The notes beneath the pieces were generated by a model. The model searched no databases and was not told the origin of the DNA. It saw only the letters and a list, made by a program, of their open reading frames with translations. Below, one piece after another: positions 36,087 through 51,000 of a DNA stretch of 64,000 bases. Both the position numbers and the translations under genes were made by a program. This DNA comes from Haemonchus contortus (Eukaryota > Nematoda > Chromadorea > Rhabditida > Trichostrongylidae). Position 1 is the stretch's first letter; each line of letters begins with the position of its first letter. The DNA is taken from contig LS997565.1 of the NCBI GenBank assembly GCA_000469685.2, positions 32,272,645 to 32,336,644 of the forward strand. Reading direction: 5' to 3'.

Positions 36087-39000
36087 GTGAGCGATCTCAC
36101 GCCAACTGTGCAACACGTTCCATAGATACTATAGAAAATCTATTTTCCATTATTCTCGGTTATCGATTATCTGGAATTTTTTGCCTATCGTTGTAAAATG
36201 CACTACTTTTTATTAGTGAACTTGCTCAAGTTCACAACTTTTCTCAATCTTTTCAACTAAGCTCAACACTGTACGATCATTGTCTCTCGTCTCCTGGGCT
36301 TGAGAAGCGCCACAGTCTACCACACAGTTTCTTGGACGATAGTTGTTAACGAGATCAGCTGAATCATCAGCTATGATTCCAAAATTCTCTCCAAATCCAA
36401 ATTTTCCAAATTTCAAAAAAAGCAAAACTCCGTCACTGGGCCTGAAAAGTCTTCATAGACATGAATCGATCTTGATGAGCTTCCTCGAAGTGTAAAGTGA
36501 ATTCCAATATACAACACTTCTTTCTAGTCTTGTTACCAGAAGTTGGGAAGCTTTTCATGCGTTCAAATCAGATTACTGAAATGCTCGGTGATTCGATACT
36601 CTATATCGTGTGACATGGAAAGTTGAACCAACTAAAATAGTGAAAAATAGTTAAATCGTCTAAATCTGCTGGAGCGCATTTTCTTTCACCTCCGTATTTT
36701 GCTGATGTTCACAGAATGTAGCATTCAACTGAGAACTTTCATGATTTTCAGGCCGTTTGCGGTCAGCTGCTGATCTGGACTGCTGCGTTTCTTCTCGTCA
36801 GCTGTATCTATCGCTACTTTCTTTCACCGGATCAGCAAAAGTAAGTATTTCAACTAAAATCAAACTCAAGTTAATCTGTGTGGAAGCAGTGTGACCCTTA
36901 ATTTATAATGATTACTTTACGAGACACTTGCATCATGGCTCTTCTCCTTCTTCAAACTTGAATACACATCCTCTTGTTTCTCATCCAATGCCTCTTTTTC
37001 TTGGGAAAAGTAAAGTTTCCTTCCAACCGCTGAAATCTTTGATCATCGCCCTTCCGTAATAGGATTCATCCTTTTTCGGGACCACATCAACCTCCTTTCA
37101 CTCTTTTTCCTCATGGAGTCAGCGATTACTGCCTAACCGTCGATCTTCTAATATCTCCCAATGTCTACCTTAGTTCGGGTCTGTCTTTTCGACATCATGA
37201 GAATGTTTTGTCCGATCTTCTCCGCTCTCCATTATTTCTTTTCTATTCACTTCATTTTTCGTCTGCCCATTTTTACGCATCGGCCCTGGTTACAGTCACT
37301 GGTCTCCTTTCTTGGCTTCCCATCAATAGTTCTTGGGTTCCCAACACTTGGACCGTTTCTGTTGCTATCATGGCTTTTCAGTTGACAGTCTATTCAGTTC
37401 CTTACCGTTTGAGCGAAACCCATCGAGAGCCGCACGTGAAGACAAATCCCATCAATAACAGGGCTAATCTGACTATCTATAAGAAGCTATGAGAAGCATT
37501 TATCTTCAGTGATGTCATATCACGTAAATGTTGTTGTCTTCGACTCAATCAGATCAGATTTTCTAAATAAGGAAAGATGTCGAGTTGAGTCGTAGTGGTG
37601 ATGAGTACCTATTTTCTTTATCAAGGGATTGATCATTTCATTCCTGACTATTTTGGGCAGTTCTGTAAGTCCTGACTGGAACGCAGAGGAGAAAAGCTAA
37701 AAAGAAGAAGAAGAAAAATGAAAGTGGCTTCAGCATATGGGCAAATATGAGGGTAATCTATGGAAAAGACAAGCATCCGAAGGCAGTGTCATGTTCACCC
37801 ATTTTTGTCAAAATCACGTAGATCGGAATACTGATGAAAGCATGGAACCCCTTCATTTCGGAGTAATGTTTATGTTTTTTCGTTGTTTTATCCTTTTTTT
37901 GACGGTGCTCGCTTTCTCCTTTTGAGTACCATGGCCAGTCTGTTCGCTAGGCTCACGTATGGCTTTCATGACTGTTAATCAAAGCAGATCGATATCGACC
38001 CATATCGATTTTTCGACACCGATTGCTACCATTGCAGCAATATCAAATCATACTTCTACTCAATCAACGTTGAATCAAGGAAACCCATTGTAACCTAAAA
38101 GCACTTGCGGTTCACACGATAAATCGATACTGACCTGTATAGATTGCCTGATGTCGATCGATAACACTTCGACAAAGTGCCACTTTATTTCCTCTGAGCC
38201 TTCAAAATGTTGGGGATCGGGTTCGATCGGCGAAAATGAATGGTCGAAAAGATTAGAGAGTAAGTATAGGGAAGGGACCTTCTGATGAAAAAAGTGATTA
38301 CGGAATGACAAGGATGCTGAAAGAGGAGAGAGAGCAGAAAAGGGGCACGGTAACATGCAGTACTGATATCTTATAGGAATCTCGGATGCGGTCCCATTCC
38401 AAAGAACGCTACACATTTTTCATTGCTCGTTGTCATCCTACCCTATTCTATGGATATTGAAGGTCTCAATAGTTTTCTGTTGTTCACATTTGATGAGCAG
38501 AGGTGACGAAGAGACAGGTGTTCGCAGATGTCGTGAGATTTGAATTTCACTTGAGCCAGGCAATTTGCCCATCGCGCCGGCTAATTTTAGAACAATCGTC
38601 TGGAATGATGAAAACATTGGCCGACGGCTGTCTCCAAGTCATTTTTTAGGCCAAGTATGCACTCAGGAATAAACCCTAGATTTGACATTATGCTGATGAT
38701 ATGATTTGATTTGACATGGTGCTTTTTTAAGTGCTTTTATTGCCGACAGTACAAGATGCGAAAGTCCCACAAGGATGGAAATTATAAGGAAGTTTTGAGC
38801 AAGGCTTAAGCCTGAGTGGGACTTAGGGCCGGAGCTATACACAGTACTTTGTATTCCGTGCCCTACCGAGACCACATTTGCCCTCACCGTCGTGATGACT
38901 TCGGCGTTCAGTCTTAAAAAAGTTAGATGTAGGACACCTCTCCGAGGGAGATTTCTAGGTTATCATTACGTTGTTGAGGTTTTTTGCCGATAGTTATTCC

Positions 39001-42000
39001 CCGGACGTAAGTCGAATTCGATGTCGTGCTGTTCAAGCACCATTCTTTCATGCGTTCCCATCTCAAGCCCTTTTACACCCTCTTGGTGCTGTACCATAGC
39101 CTATGAGCACCTACAGGTATAGCACTGTAGACTGGTTAGCCAATGTTGGCGTTAAGTCTAGAGCAATGGAATTTGATCCTCCACTCCTGGCTTCTAATTC
39201 CTGTGACCTCGACTTTTTCCCGAACTCGAACGGTATGCCGTTTAGTCATTACTCTCGTAATAGCAGCAGCAGCAGGGCACATTCCGAGAGTAGTCAATAT
39301 CTTCAGTAAATTTGTCAATAAACCGATCAATATTTTCAATTCTTCGAGCTGTTAACTTATTGTTAGTGTTCACTAAATGTTTGTGCGCCAACCACACTAG
39401 CATCATAACTGAAGCATTCTGAAAACACTGTTTTATTGTTTTAAAGGCGCAGTTCATGATAATTTTGAGGTAGCCCTTTCTATTCAGAAAGCGGAAGTAT
39501 AGGTTGGGAAGAATTCAACGGTAGTGAGAAAAGCGAAAAAACTGCCATTCTTGAGAAAGAGAAGTCTCCTCAAAAGTAGGAGAAATGGAGGTTGGACGAG
39601 ATTACCATGACGAGACTACCATGACGGAAATGACATGGAAGCGGAGTTTGGACGAGATTTCAGATGTTGCACTTGCCAAAAGAGCTGACTACATCAAGCC
39701 AGAACTGTACAGAATGCCTTTCACTGCCGCTATGGGTCATGGCATCTTGGGCCTCTTACATGGGTTCCCTTTGAATGGTGCAGCCTCTGCAGTGCCGCTG
39801 GAACTCGATACACACGGTACAGTCTCCGAGCCTCTATAACGTCCTTACTATGCCGTTTTCCGACCTGATAGCGCCACGTATGGTATGCGATGGGTCGTCA
39901 AAGCCATCGTTTGGGGAAATCCCAGTATGTTTTTCTATGGTGAGCTTTGCCTTTAATTCAAACCTTATAACTTTAATCAAATCATCAAAGAAGCAGTAAT
40001 AGAGGACACGAGATTGGTTTGGTCACGAGACACTTTGAACCCCTATTCGATGGCGTTATATTTCGTTATAAAAAGCTTGATCGTCCATTTACTTATTTTA
40101 TTTATTTCTGCGCCAAATTGACGCGCTCTCACATACCGAGCAGGAAATGTAAGCATCAGTGAACCCAGGTCAAATATTCTTTTGAATCTGGCTTCAGCTC
40201 AATTTGCCACTTCTGACTTTGATTAATGTTTCTCAGCCGACTTTGCATCCCTGCGGAATGTGATTACGCTTCCGCTGCCTTCAATAGTAATAATAATTGT
40301 AATAAATGAGTTTGAAGAGTGAAGACGATCAGATTCAAATTTCAGCTGGTTCGAGCATCTGGTCAAATACTTGGACTCCAAGCTCGACTCGAACATCCCG
40401 CTCACTTTCATGTTAGGCTTCTTCGTTTCGTTCGTTGTAGGCCGATGGGGCTCGATTTTAAACGGGATTGGATGGATAGATGAGTACGTTTGTCTCTTTC
40501 TTCAGTTGTCAATCCATTTTTTAAATATTTTTGAGGGTTCACTTACGTTCGAAGCTCTTTTCCAACTTTTGTTTTTTTGGATGGATAATGTCGTCGACGA
40601 CATTTCCTTGTAAAATGTCATCTTCTTGCCCGAATATGGGTGCGTGTGTGGCCGTAGTGAAGAGCTACACCCGGGATTTGTACTTTCCTATATTAAGAAG
40701 GAGTGAAATGGGGTAGCGGCAAGCGGCGCACTATCATACATCCATGGTCACGGGTTCGATTCTCGGAAAGTCTGCGCCCAGACCAATCAAGATTTCCGTC
40801 CCTACGGGGTCGGTTAATTGGTCCCAAACTCGTCTGGGAGGACATCGTCTTCAATACGCCACCACAATTCTTAACGGAAGTCGGATGTCCTCCAGGCAGG
40901 ATTTAGTAAAACCACAGACTATCTTTTTTACCCCTTTGTGTAAAACAGTGACCAGCAGCCAACATAGGAGAGAACAAAAAGCAATATATACTGAACCGCT
41001 TTGTTTGTCACACACTCAAATGTCACTCTTTGTAAACCCATTTCTCAGACACCTGTTTTGCTGTTGCTGTTGTTTGTTAGTCTACTGCTTTAATTATGAC
41101 ACTGTTAGTTTCAGCGCGTCTATACTTTTTGCATCGTACATACGAGGTGGAGATGAGCCAACCAGGGTTCTACGAAGAAATCTTGTTAGGTTAGATATCT
41201 ATGCAACAGCCAGTTCGATTCCTCGAAAACTGTCGGCATTTTAGGTACATGGTTTTGTGTCAAGCATTAGTTCTTCGCGATATTTCCATGCAGGTGCGTA
41301 AACGGTTTCCCACGATGGACACGCTTGCAGCCTCAGGTAAGCGACATTTCGAATATTGGATTGTTGTTTTTTGAGCTCCGTTACACTGTCTTTCGAAAAA
41401 AGACATTCACATCTGCTATATCAAGGAGAATAGTGGGTAGGGTTCCGGCTTACGATCCTGCTACGCCTGCCTCAAGACCCATTTTTCGTGTCCTTGCGGC
41501 CTTCGCACTTGTTAGAGCAAGAGGTAGTGGGCATCCCTCTCCGATGCAGACCATTCATTTGTCCCTCTTCGGAACTTTCAGGGTATTAAATTCTGGTGTT
41601 GCAGGAAGACGCGTACGGCATCGGTGAGAGTGAGTTTCACCGAGAGAAGTAGCGAAATTACCCCAGTGCCGCCAATACGGCTAGTTCCTTTATGAGACAG
41701 ATGCCGAGTCGCTTGCTCGAGGAGCAAAGAAACTGAAGTCCTTATTAGTTGCATCTAGGTAGTTAGAGCTCAGTCTCTGCACAAACTTTCGGGTGTACAT
41801 GCTGACGTATCTAATCAGAATCGCAGAATGTGGAAGTGCGCTTATATAGAAGAGATTTTTTTGACATGCTCGACCTCCTCTCCACACATAGCCTCAAAAA
41901 TGAATCTCTCCTGTGGTTGCCCTGTCACTTCCCGAGGCCAATGTTGCTCTCCATTTGGAAATTTTTTCCTCCCCTCTTTCCTGTGCTTGGGTACGAAAAA

Positions 42001-45000
42001 TTGTCTGCGTCAGTCACGCAATATGGGCATCGAGCAGATGAGAAGGAAATTCCCATTATAATTAGAGCTCTTATTGCCACTAGTACATGAACTGTTTGGT
42101 ACAGATAGCTCTGCTTCAATGACTGTTCCAGGTCTAATGACTGAGGAAGAAATGGAGGTTTTGGATGAGATCAAGGACCCTTATAGCAGGTGACCGTCGT
42201 ATTTATTATACCTTAAAAGTTAATTGCCAGTTCAGCATTTCAAGCAGCTAGCATTAACAAATCATCTTAGAACTTTGGGATTTCTAATATATAGAATATT
42301 TCATCTGCAAACTAGGTGACCTCGAGTAATGTCCTGCGAACGTGAGGAATGATGTCCTAGAAAAGCTGGTCCAGTCAGGATCACACTTTCCTTATTCAGA
42401 AATATGAGTGAAGAAAAGTTTATGAATGCTGTCAGGCAATCATTACCTGAGGTATTTGGTCCAATGAGTTCAAAACACAGAGATAAAAGCTCCATTTGTT
42501 CGCACCATGCTGGATCTGTTCCATAACAACGCAAGATTGTTCTGTGTTGAGCCTAACCAATACAATAGCGTAATGAGGGCGAGGTACACAAAAGGAAATT
42601 GTTCAGGTACTGGGCACCAATCCAATGGTGCGTCAACTTGGTATACGAGTGCAAGGCGAGCGGCAAAATTGACGACTACTACCTCATGAATAAAATCATT
42701 GATGTGAGATCAAATTTGATTTTTGAAAGTTGTTAGGGATCTTTCTGGTAGCAGTTGTTGTTCAAGTTGTCTTCATGGGCGCATCCCCAGACGAGATCGA
42801 TCAGTACCCAAAAACTTCAACCTCTATCGTTTTTTTCGTACTTAAAATGCGGATCTCATACAAATTTTGCGATTTTTCTTCGCCACTGAAGATCCTTTCT
42901 CTTCTTGTATTTCTCTTCGATGTAAGTTTGAGTTTGATTGTGGTTTTCAGGAAATCAGCAAATTCCGTCATGGGCTTGCCGCTCTTCTCAAATATGATTG
43001 GGTTCCAGTTCCATTAGTCTACCCTCAAGTATGTATATGCATAATTTCTTACAGTTTCTCCTCAATTTACCACTTTGTGTTTCCAGGTCATTTTTCTTGC
43101 TGTCCGGTTCTATTTTGTAATTTGTTTATTTGGACGCCAATTTATTGTTACGGGAAAAAATCCGAGCGGGGTAAGTTGAAGGTCTACAGCACTGCAGGGG
43201 TTGAACTTATTTTTAATTACATGCTTGTTCATTCACTGTTGACTCCCAGCAGCTTCACATGGCGTCCCACAAATGTGTGAGGATGATAGAATCGTAAGCG
43301 GGCAATGAATCTCGTGAAATCAAAAACCTTTCAATGGAAAACTTTCCTGTTCATGAGTAGAAAACGATTTTTGGCAGATTACAAACTAATAGGTTGTTGC
43401 ATCATTATTGCGGAATTTTTCGCGGCTTCTTTTCTCTTGATACTATTCAAATATTGAATTCGGATTTGATAGAAACAGTCTCCTTGTCTTCCTTAGCAGA
43501 AATATGTCTGGAAGGTCGTCTTCATATACGCCACATCATGTCCTACTACTTCGAGAAAGGTTGGAAGGTGGCGCAGTAATAAAATGATCTCAACGACACT
43601 TCTGGCGATGGAACAATCAGCCAAAGTCAAGTAAGGAGTGGAATCTGTATCTACGTTCACCAACAGAAACCCTTATGGATAATCACCTCAATCGCCCATT
43701 GCAAAATTGGCTAACGAACAGAACTTTCGACGAAATGGATGGCCTGATAGCCGACGTCAAGGCGTGGATCGCCTCTAGAATACTCCTTTGCCTGCAGAAA
43801 CTGACTGCCTAGCAAATGTGGAGCAGTGATTGACTTAGATGGTGGATAAGTTCTCGAGTAACTATTTGAACATGTCTTTGCTAAATATCTTGATCGTTTC
43901 TTTCAGTAAAATTTGCTGAAAAAAATCCCCAATAATTATGCATCAACCTAATACATGAGCTCACTCCGAAATAAATCCTGCATTGTTTTGACTTTGAGGC
44001 ATAATTCATCATAATTTCGAGGTACCTTTCCTGGTAAGGAAACGAAAGAGCAGAAGTGTTGGTACAGGGTAGTGCATCCATGGGGGAAGAAAGAGAGAAA
44101 ATTCGCGAGTTATAAATAAGGCTTTTTGAAAATTTTGTGCGAGATTATGACTACAGGGGGTGTTGGACGATATTTCTGTCAGGTTCCCGGCCTTTAAGAC
44201 CTCATCGCACTCTATCTGAGCCATTTTTTGAAGCGGTAATCGTCCTTGACATCCCTGAGGGCCACAAATTCCTCAAGCAAGACCTCTTGAAAACTTCATC
44301 TAGTGGGCTGTGCTCATAATTAGGAAGGGACAGCTCGAGCTAATGCTGTTCCATGTGGAGAACACATCCTTCCGTAAACGTAACTGATGTAAAGAATAAA
44401 GAAGGCAAGATTCTGCCTAGCGAGGTATTGACTTGTGCCTCACTCTTCCTCACTCTTAATCTTTTCCTACCCCATGGATCATCGTTCAGCCGCAATCGTA
44501 ATTTTCCTAGATGTCTTCATAGGTCAGCACGCGCCCGTTTGTCCACTAACCGGTGTTCCCTTGGAAATCAGCATTAATGTATTCGATCATAATATTACAT
44601 TTATTACAACTATTATTGCATATCACAAGTGCTGTCCTGCATAATATTCGTAAGCACGCATTTCAGATAGATCTATGGCTTCCGATTACCACTATGATCC
44701 AGTTTATTGTGTACATGGGATGGATGAAGGTATTCCTTATAATATGTTTATTATTTATTTATTTATCTACTCCGCACCCGAAGGATGCGTGAGGATGTTG
44801 TAATTCAAAAATATCATTCTCTATGTTATGATGAAATAAGGGTGTGGTTCTTAACTACAATTTTTCCTTGTAATTTTCGTTACTTGAATATTTCCGTTCC
44901 GCGAAGGCAATGCCCTATTGCGTCAGCACGTAATTGCGCCTTTCCCAAGGTTGTCTCATTTCGGAAACATCACATTTAATCTCCTTTCTCTCCTCATCTC

Positions 45001-48000
45001 GATCAGTTTTGAAATAAAATAGGTCGGCCTGTGAGCCTGCTCGATTCACTGCGAAAATAACATTTCATTTGTTAGGAAATCGGGTGTGCAGCCCATAGGG
45101 AGTCGGCTAATTCTCACTACCATGAATGGCCAGCACCGATTCCTTCAAAAAGCATCCCGATTTCCACCTGAACCCATTTAGTGGTATCAACCGAAAGCAC
45201 CACACATTCGCTAACCTGTATGGTACTTCGAAACCTGACCCTTCAGAACATCTTAAAATTAGCTGACTTGTCCGTCTTTGAACTTCAATTGGCAAATTAG
45301 AGGTCTCAGTCACCTACACTGCGTCACATAATGAGAATGACACTTGAGGAAGAATTTGTGTTTTAGTTGTTTCTGCAAAATCCTTTGAATAGAATAGAAG
45401 AACAGAAAATTTGTTAAACATCAAATCCGTTTCGCACATCAATAACAAATTTGGACTCGAGAAATTCCCAAAAATTGTCTTGTTCATGATTTATGAAGTT
45501 ATGGCTTTGCTTAGAAGCAGAAAGTAGTTGAAAATTTCGCAATTCTCTTCCAATGATTGTAGTGTAGTCCTGTTGATTTTAATTGACGGGGATAATAGTA
45601 CTCGTCATAATCAGAGTGAATAAATAGAAAGAAAGGTCCCTGAATATGAAATAAATAAGTTCAAGAAGATGGGCCGAGATTAGAACACTGAAATCAAACT
45701 GTTTTACTCATCAGAATACAAGTAGAATTTGCCGCCATTTTACGAGTAGGTGTGGTAAATGTCACTTAGTTCTTCCGTAGCTTGAATAGTCAGGCGTGGG
45801 TTGCTCTTAAGCCATAATTGTATCAAAGAAGGAGAGAATAACGAAAGTGTGTCTGGACACAATGGCACATGATGGCAATGATGGTGTTCAACTTTATCGC
45901 CTCACATCGTGAGAGTAGTTGATTCGATCCGTATCAATCTCTCATTGGGATAGATTCGATGCTCCCTACAGCTGAGTAGGAGTAAAAGTGTCCAGGACTG
46001 AGTCTGGGTTTCGTTACGAGATCGATCCAAATACTGATGATGTGCCGATAACTGATGTGTAGCCTATTTAAATAATGAGTATGTAGATCGGTTTTTAGAC
46101 GGGAGTAGCCATTGTGGAGACAATGTGGAAACCGACTAAGGTGACAATACGATGCCTGTTTTTACTTCTACTTCTTCTACTGAGCCTTCCTTTTTTTTGC
46201 AACTCACAACAGTAGGCAATAAATGACTCTTCCTTACAAATTCAAGTAATGAATCAATTTTAAACGCGTAGCATATGAGGCATGGTTTCGTATAATATTT
46301 GTAAACACCGATGCTATTAAAGATGTGTTTCAGGTGGCTGAAGCACTCCTCAATCCTCTCGGAGAAGACGATGATGATCTCGAGTGCAATTACGTCATCG
46401 ATAAAAATCTTATCGTAAGTAAAATGTTAGCGATGAGGATCAGATGTTGGAAAATACTTTTGAATTCCCAAACGGGCACCCACCAAAAGTTTGTGTTTGA
46501 AATACATTCCCTTTTCGCTTCCATCCTAAGCTTCAACGTTGTCAAAGGGCCTGAATAGTTCCATTTTCGGAATCCCTTCTGATCGCACAAATGTCAGTAG
46601 CAAATTTTGTGTTAACCATTGATGAGCTCAAACTTCTTTCATTGTGCGACTGCAAAAATAGTAGAGGAGGCATGGGGCAAAAAGGTTTATCAAAGAAGTT
46701 TATGGGATGAAGATTACTGGGCTCTATGGTGCAGCTTACTTGCCCCGTTCTGTAGTTGCTGAATCTTTTGCACCAGCTAAACCGCCGAAAAAAGGTTCCG
46801 AAGCGTTTCAAGCGTAGAAGATAAGCTGGAACTCCTTAGGCAATTAATTCATTCCCAAGTAAAAAACTCGGGTCCATTCGATTCGTGTTCGGACTTTGTG
46901 CAATATTTCCCATAATGTTAGATGTTTGAGCAACTGGCTGAAATAACCAACGCAAACCTCTGCCTTTGATATTGACCCTGCTCAAATCTCCAAACTCTCG
47001 CTTATAGTTTGTATTGTTAGATGACTCAAGGGTCCTGCATGTCTCATGTGGTAACAACTTCCATGATCAGTCTTCTTGAAACCTGGGCATTTTACATAAT
47101 ATTTAATACTGCTTTGCCGCAGAGGTTTGTTATAGCTAAACCGCTTTTCTGGTCAACGTTTCGACTGAATTAAGGACCTGAAAATAGTTCGGAGCTCCTG
47201 ATCTGTGAATTACCCGACCAAACGCCCAAAGGCGTTAGGCTAGTTGCAACGACTCCCGGAAACTAAAGCATGGAAAAGTTCCCAGCAAAAAGACCAACCT
47301 TCTGCGGTTCCACCAGCGTTACGTCCCACTCCATGTGAACAACGAGGGATTGTTGAGACACCATTGATGATCGTAAGATGAGAATCATGCGGGTGATCTT
47401 AAGTCCACAAAAGGGAATGAACGGCAAGAGCACACTTTTCGTGGCAGTTATTCGTAATATGTACAAAACAGCGACAGGAGTTTGTACAGATGAAGTGGAA
47501 CAAGAGGAGTCACGTAAACTAGCATCTGAGATTGCAAAGTTGAATGGTTAAGGGGCACAACACGGAAGATCAGGCTCAAAAAGGCATTTTCCGTGAAATT
47601 CTGACAATATGGTGTATCTCCGGCTTCCCTTCATATCGGATAAAATTAGGGCAGAAATCAGGCAGTGCATAGCACGCGCGGATTTGGTTGATGTTGTTGT
47701 CTTGATAAACTTGCAATATCAAACGTCAACTGATCAGCAACAGACTTTACGACCGTGCTTGTCCAAGGGATGACTGCGTCATTTGTTCGTTTGGAAAAGA
47801 CGGAGATTGCACACAGCGAGGGACGGTTTATCAACTTCGGTGTTCAGTTTGTGACGAAATATATATTGGTGAGACGGGAGGGATGCTCGGCATACGTGTC
47901 AAAGAACATCGGGCAGGAAAAAAGCGTGGAAGTCTACTAACACCGCTTGGGAGGTGCCGTCTATAATAGAAGGACATCGAGGCAAAGATTTCGACAACGA

Positions 48001-51000
48001 ATGTGAAATCCTAGCCTGCGAGAATGATATCGGTGCCAGAAAGATACTGGAAGCGTTACATATTCGCACGAGTAATCCAATAGCCTGAACAACCGGAATG
48101 AGTGCTTGGCCATAAAAGTGAACTCTTGCCATTCATTCCCCTTTGCGGGCACTGAGATCACCCGTATGATTATTATCTTACGATCATCAATGGTGTCTCA
48201 TTGATCCCTCGTTGTTCACATGGTGGGACGTAACGCTGGTGGAACCGCAGAAGATTGGTCTTTTTGCTGGGAACTTTCCATGTTTTAGTTTCCGGGAGTC
48301 GTTGCAACTAGCCCAGCGCGTTTGGGCGCTTGGTCGGGTAAGCCACAGATCAGGAGCTCCGAACAATTTTCAGGTCCTGAAAACGACGATTCAGTCGAAA
48401 CGTTGACCAATGAAGCGGTTCAGCTATAACAAACCTGTACGGCAAAGCAGTATTAAACATTATGTCTCATGTGGGATACTGTGCAAGTAGTCAACAAACT
48501 TTCTTGGGGGCAATGTGAGTCTTGAGAAAGGTAATGTTGGGGCGGTTCCTTCTAACAGCATGAGAAAACTTCAGCAAAACTCGCCCCAATTCTGGCGATT
48601 CGCTTTTTGTAATGACCACTGTCCAGGACTGAGTCTGGGTTTCGTTACGAGATCGATCCAAATACTGATGATGTGCCGATAACTGATGTGTAGCTTATTT
48701 ATTTAAATAATGAGTATGTAGATCGCTTTTTAGACGGGAATAGCCATTGTGGAGACAATGTGGAAACCGACTAAGGTGACAATACGATGCCCGTTTTTAC
48801 TTCTACTAGCTATCCTTTTCGAGTAGTGATTACCAGATTCAAAGGGAAGCGCTGCGTTTGATCGCTGCTCGAGGCTCTTCCTAAATGTGCTTGCCTTCAG
48901 AGTAACCGCTTTTTCCTAACTGCTCTCCTCTGTAGCCTTCTTTCGTTTTATTAACGAATGTGATCTATCTGCAAGGAATCTTAGCTCCATATCGAACACT
49001 AATCCCTTGCTATCTCAGTTGTTGCAGGAGGTCCACAGCGTTGCGTTGAGAGGACTTTGAGGGATGAGTCAGTTCTTTTCCTGCGATCATTTTCTCTTTG
49101 AAACAATCTTGTATGCCACCCCTGCGCCTATTTGAAATTTGCTTTAAAATTACCACGACACAACACTGAGGATCTCCTCAGCTATACAAGACAGTCTGAT
49201 AATTCTTTGGTGTAGTAGCTTGCCATTCTATACCTTCACTTCTTATCTCAGGTGGTGGTGTAAGCAGCAGTACTTGGGTGGGATAGTAATGTTTTGTTTC
49301 AATCCTTTTAACAGCTGATTTTCAGACTGGGTATTCGATGGTAGAGGAGAACTTGGCAAAGATCCCAACGCAGAAAAAAGACGATTTCTGGGGAATCGAC
49401 AAAATCGCTCCTCTTTACAGTATCGAATCCGCAGAGCGATCGGTGCATCCATTGGTCGGCAGTGCCAGTAAAATCAAGTAAGTGCTGGATTCATGTCATT
49501 ACAAGGCCAGCTGCAGTTAACCGAGAAGGTCACAGCCAACGTCTTTCAGTCTCAATCACTTATCTGCATAGCGAGTTTGAACTTCCGTCTACTTTTTTTA
49601 ATCTACGGGGCGGGGTAGAGCAGTAATTATCCTTTTCGATCAACTATTAGAGAGCAGGTAAAATTTTGGAGACGCCTAGCTACGTATTACAATGGATGGA
49701 AGAAAGGGATTCAAGCTAAGATCGTTTCTTGTCTATGAGCTCTAACTATACCCATTCGTGCGAAAAAGGAGCGCGACAAACTTTTTGTTCATATTCGTAA
49801 GATTTCACAAAATCTGCTGTTATTCTCGTTCTCACATTGATTCCCGAAATCTTTCCTTACATTAGAAAACAACTCGCTATCAGTTTAGCATGTTATGTGT
49901 TGTGAAGACAAGTGGCCTTCGTGAAAGCTCCTTGTCCAAGAAAAATACCTGAATAGGGGCGCAGTGAAGGTTTTATATTCATCAAGCATTCATGCCATTA
50001 CTAAGTTAGGTTGATGGGCTCTGAGCTCTTATTGCGTCAGTTTCGGCGTCTAGCTATCACCTCAGTCACCTGTCGGCATATTGTCACGAGCCAGAGTAGT
50101 CCAGTGAATCGTCCTCGCTGGGGGAACACGAGAAATAGCATTCCTTTCATACGGAGTGAATGAGTCTGACCATCGCGCTAGCGGCATGGCGTTAGTTTGA
50201 CGTCCCGATGGATCCAGTTGATAAACGCCCTGGTCCAATAATCATCACAATATCTAATGGCTTGTCCAACCCACCTGGTCCGCGATTACTTGGCGTAGGC
50301 AACGGCATCTCTGATGCAGTTGATATAACTAATATTTAATAGTATGTACAAATATATGTAGTAGGTACCTTCTTATACAGCAACATAGTTTTGATAATTT
50401 GCCACGACGTGGACACTTTGTATCCGGCAGGTACCGTGTGAGAAGTCTTGCAGTAAGCACAACGAGGGGAAAGTGTAGTTGTGTGGGAGGGGAGGGGGGG
50501 GGGGCATCCATCGTTAGTATATCGAGGAGTGAACTCAAATGAACACAGTGATACGTGTTACGCCGTGTTACATCAGGGGCATACAAGTTCTCAACTAACC
50601 ATAAGTTTCAGCAGGGAAGAAGCACCGCAGTGGGCAAGTTTTCTTCCTTTTATCTCTTTCTTTTCGCACAAAGTAATCATCCCACGCCATAGGTTCCCCT
50701 ATCCTATTTAGACGTAGTTTAAAAAAAACCACACTCCCACGACTAAAGCCACACGAAAGCGCACAGATGGTCGGTGCCCATCCTCCTCCTCGTCTCTGAT
50801 GCAGCACTAATATAACAGGGATTAATACATAACACTGAGTTCACTTCTCGATATACTAACCTTGTGATGGGTGCTCCCCTCCCCCCCCCCCCCCTCAACT
50901 ATAATACATTTTCACCGCGTGACGACAAGTGGTGGGAGGCTCTTTAGATGTTTTGGTTTGATCCAATTGGACCGGGCGCCGCAAGGGACGCCGTGTGGAG

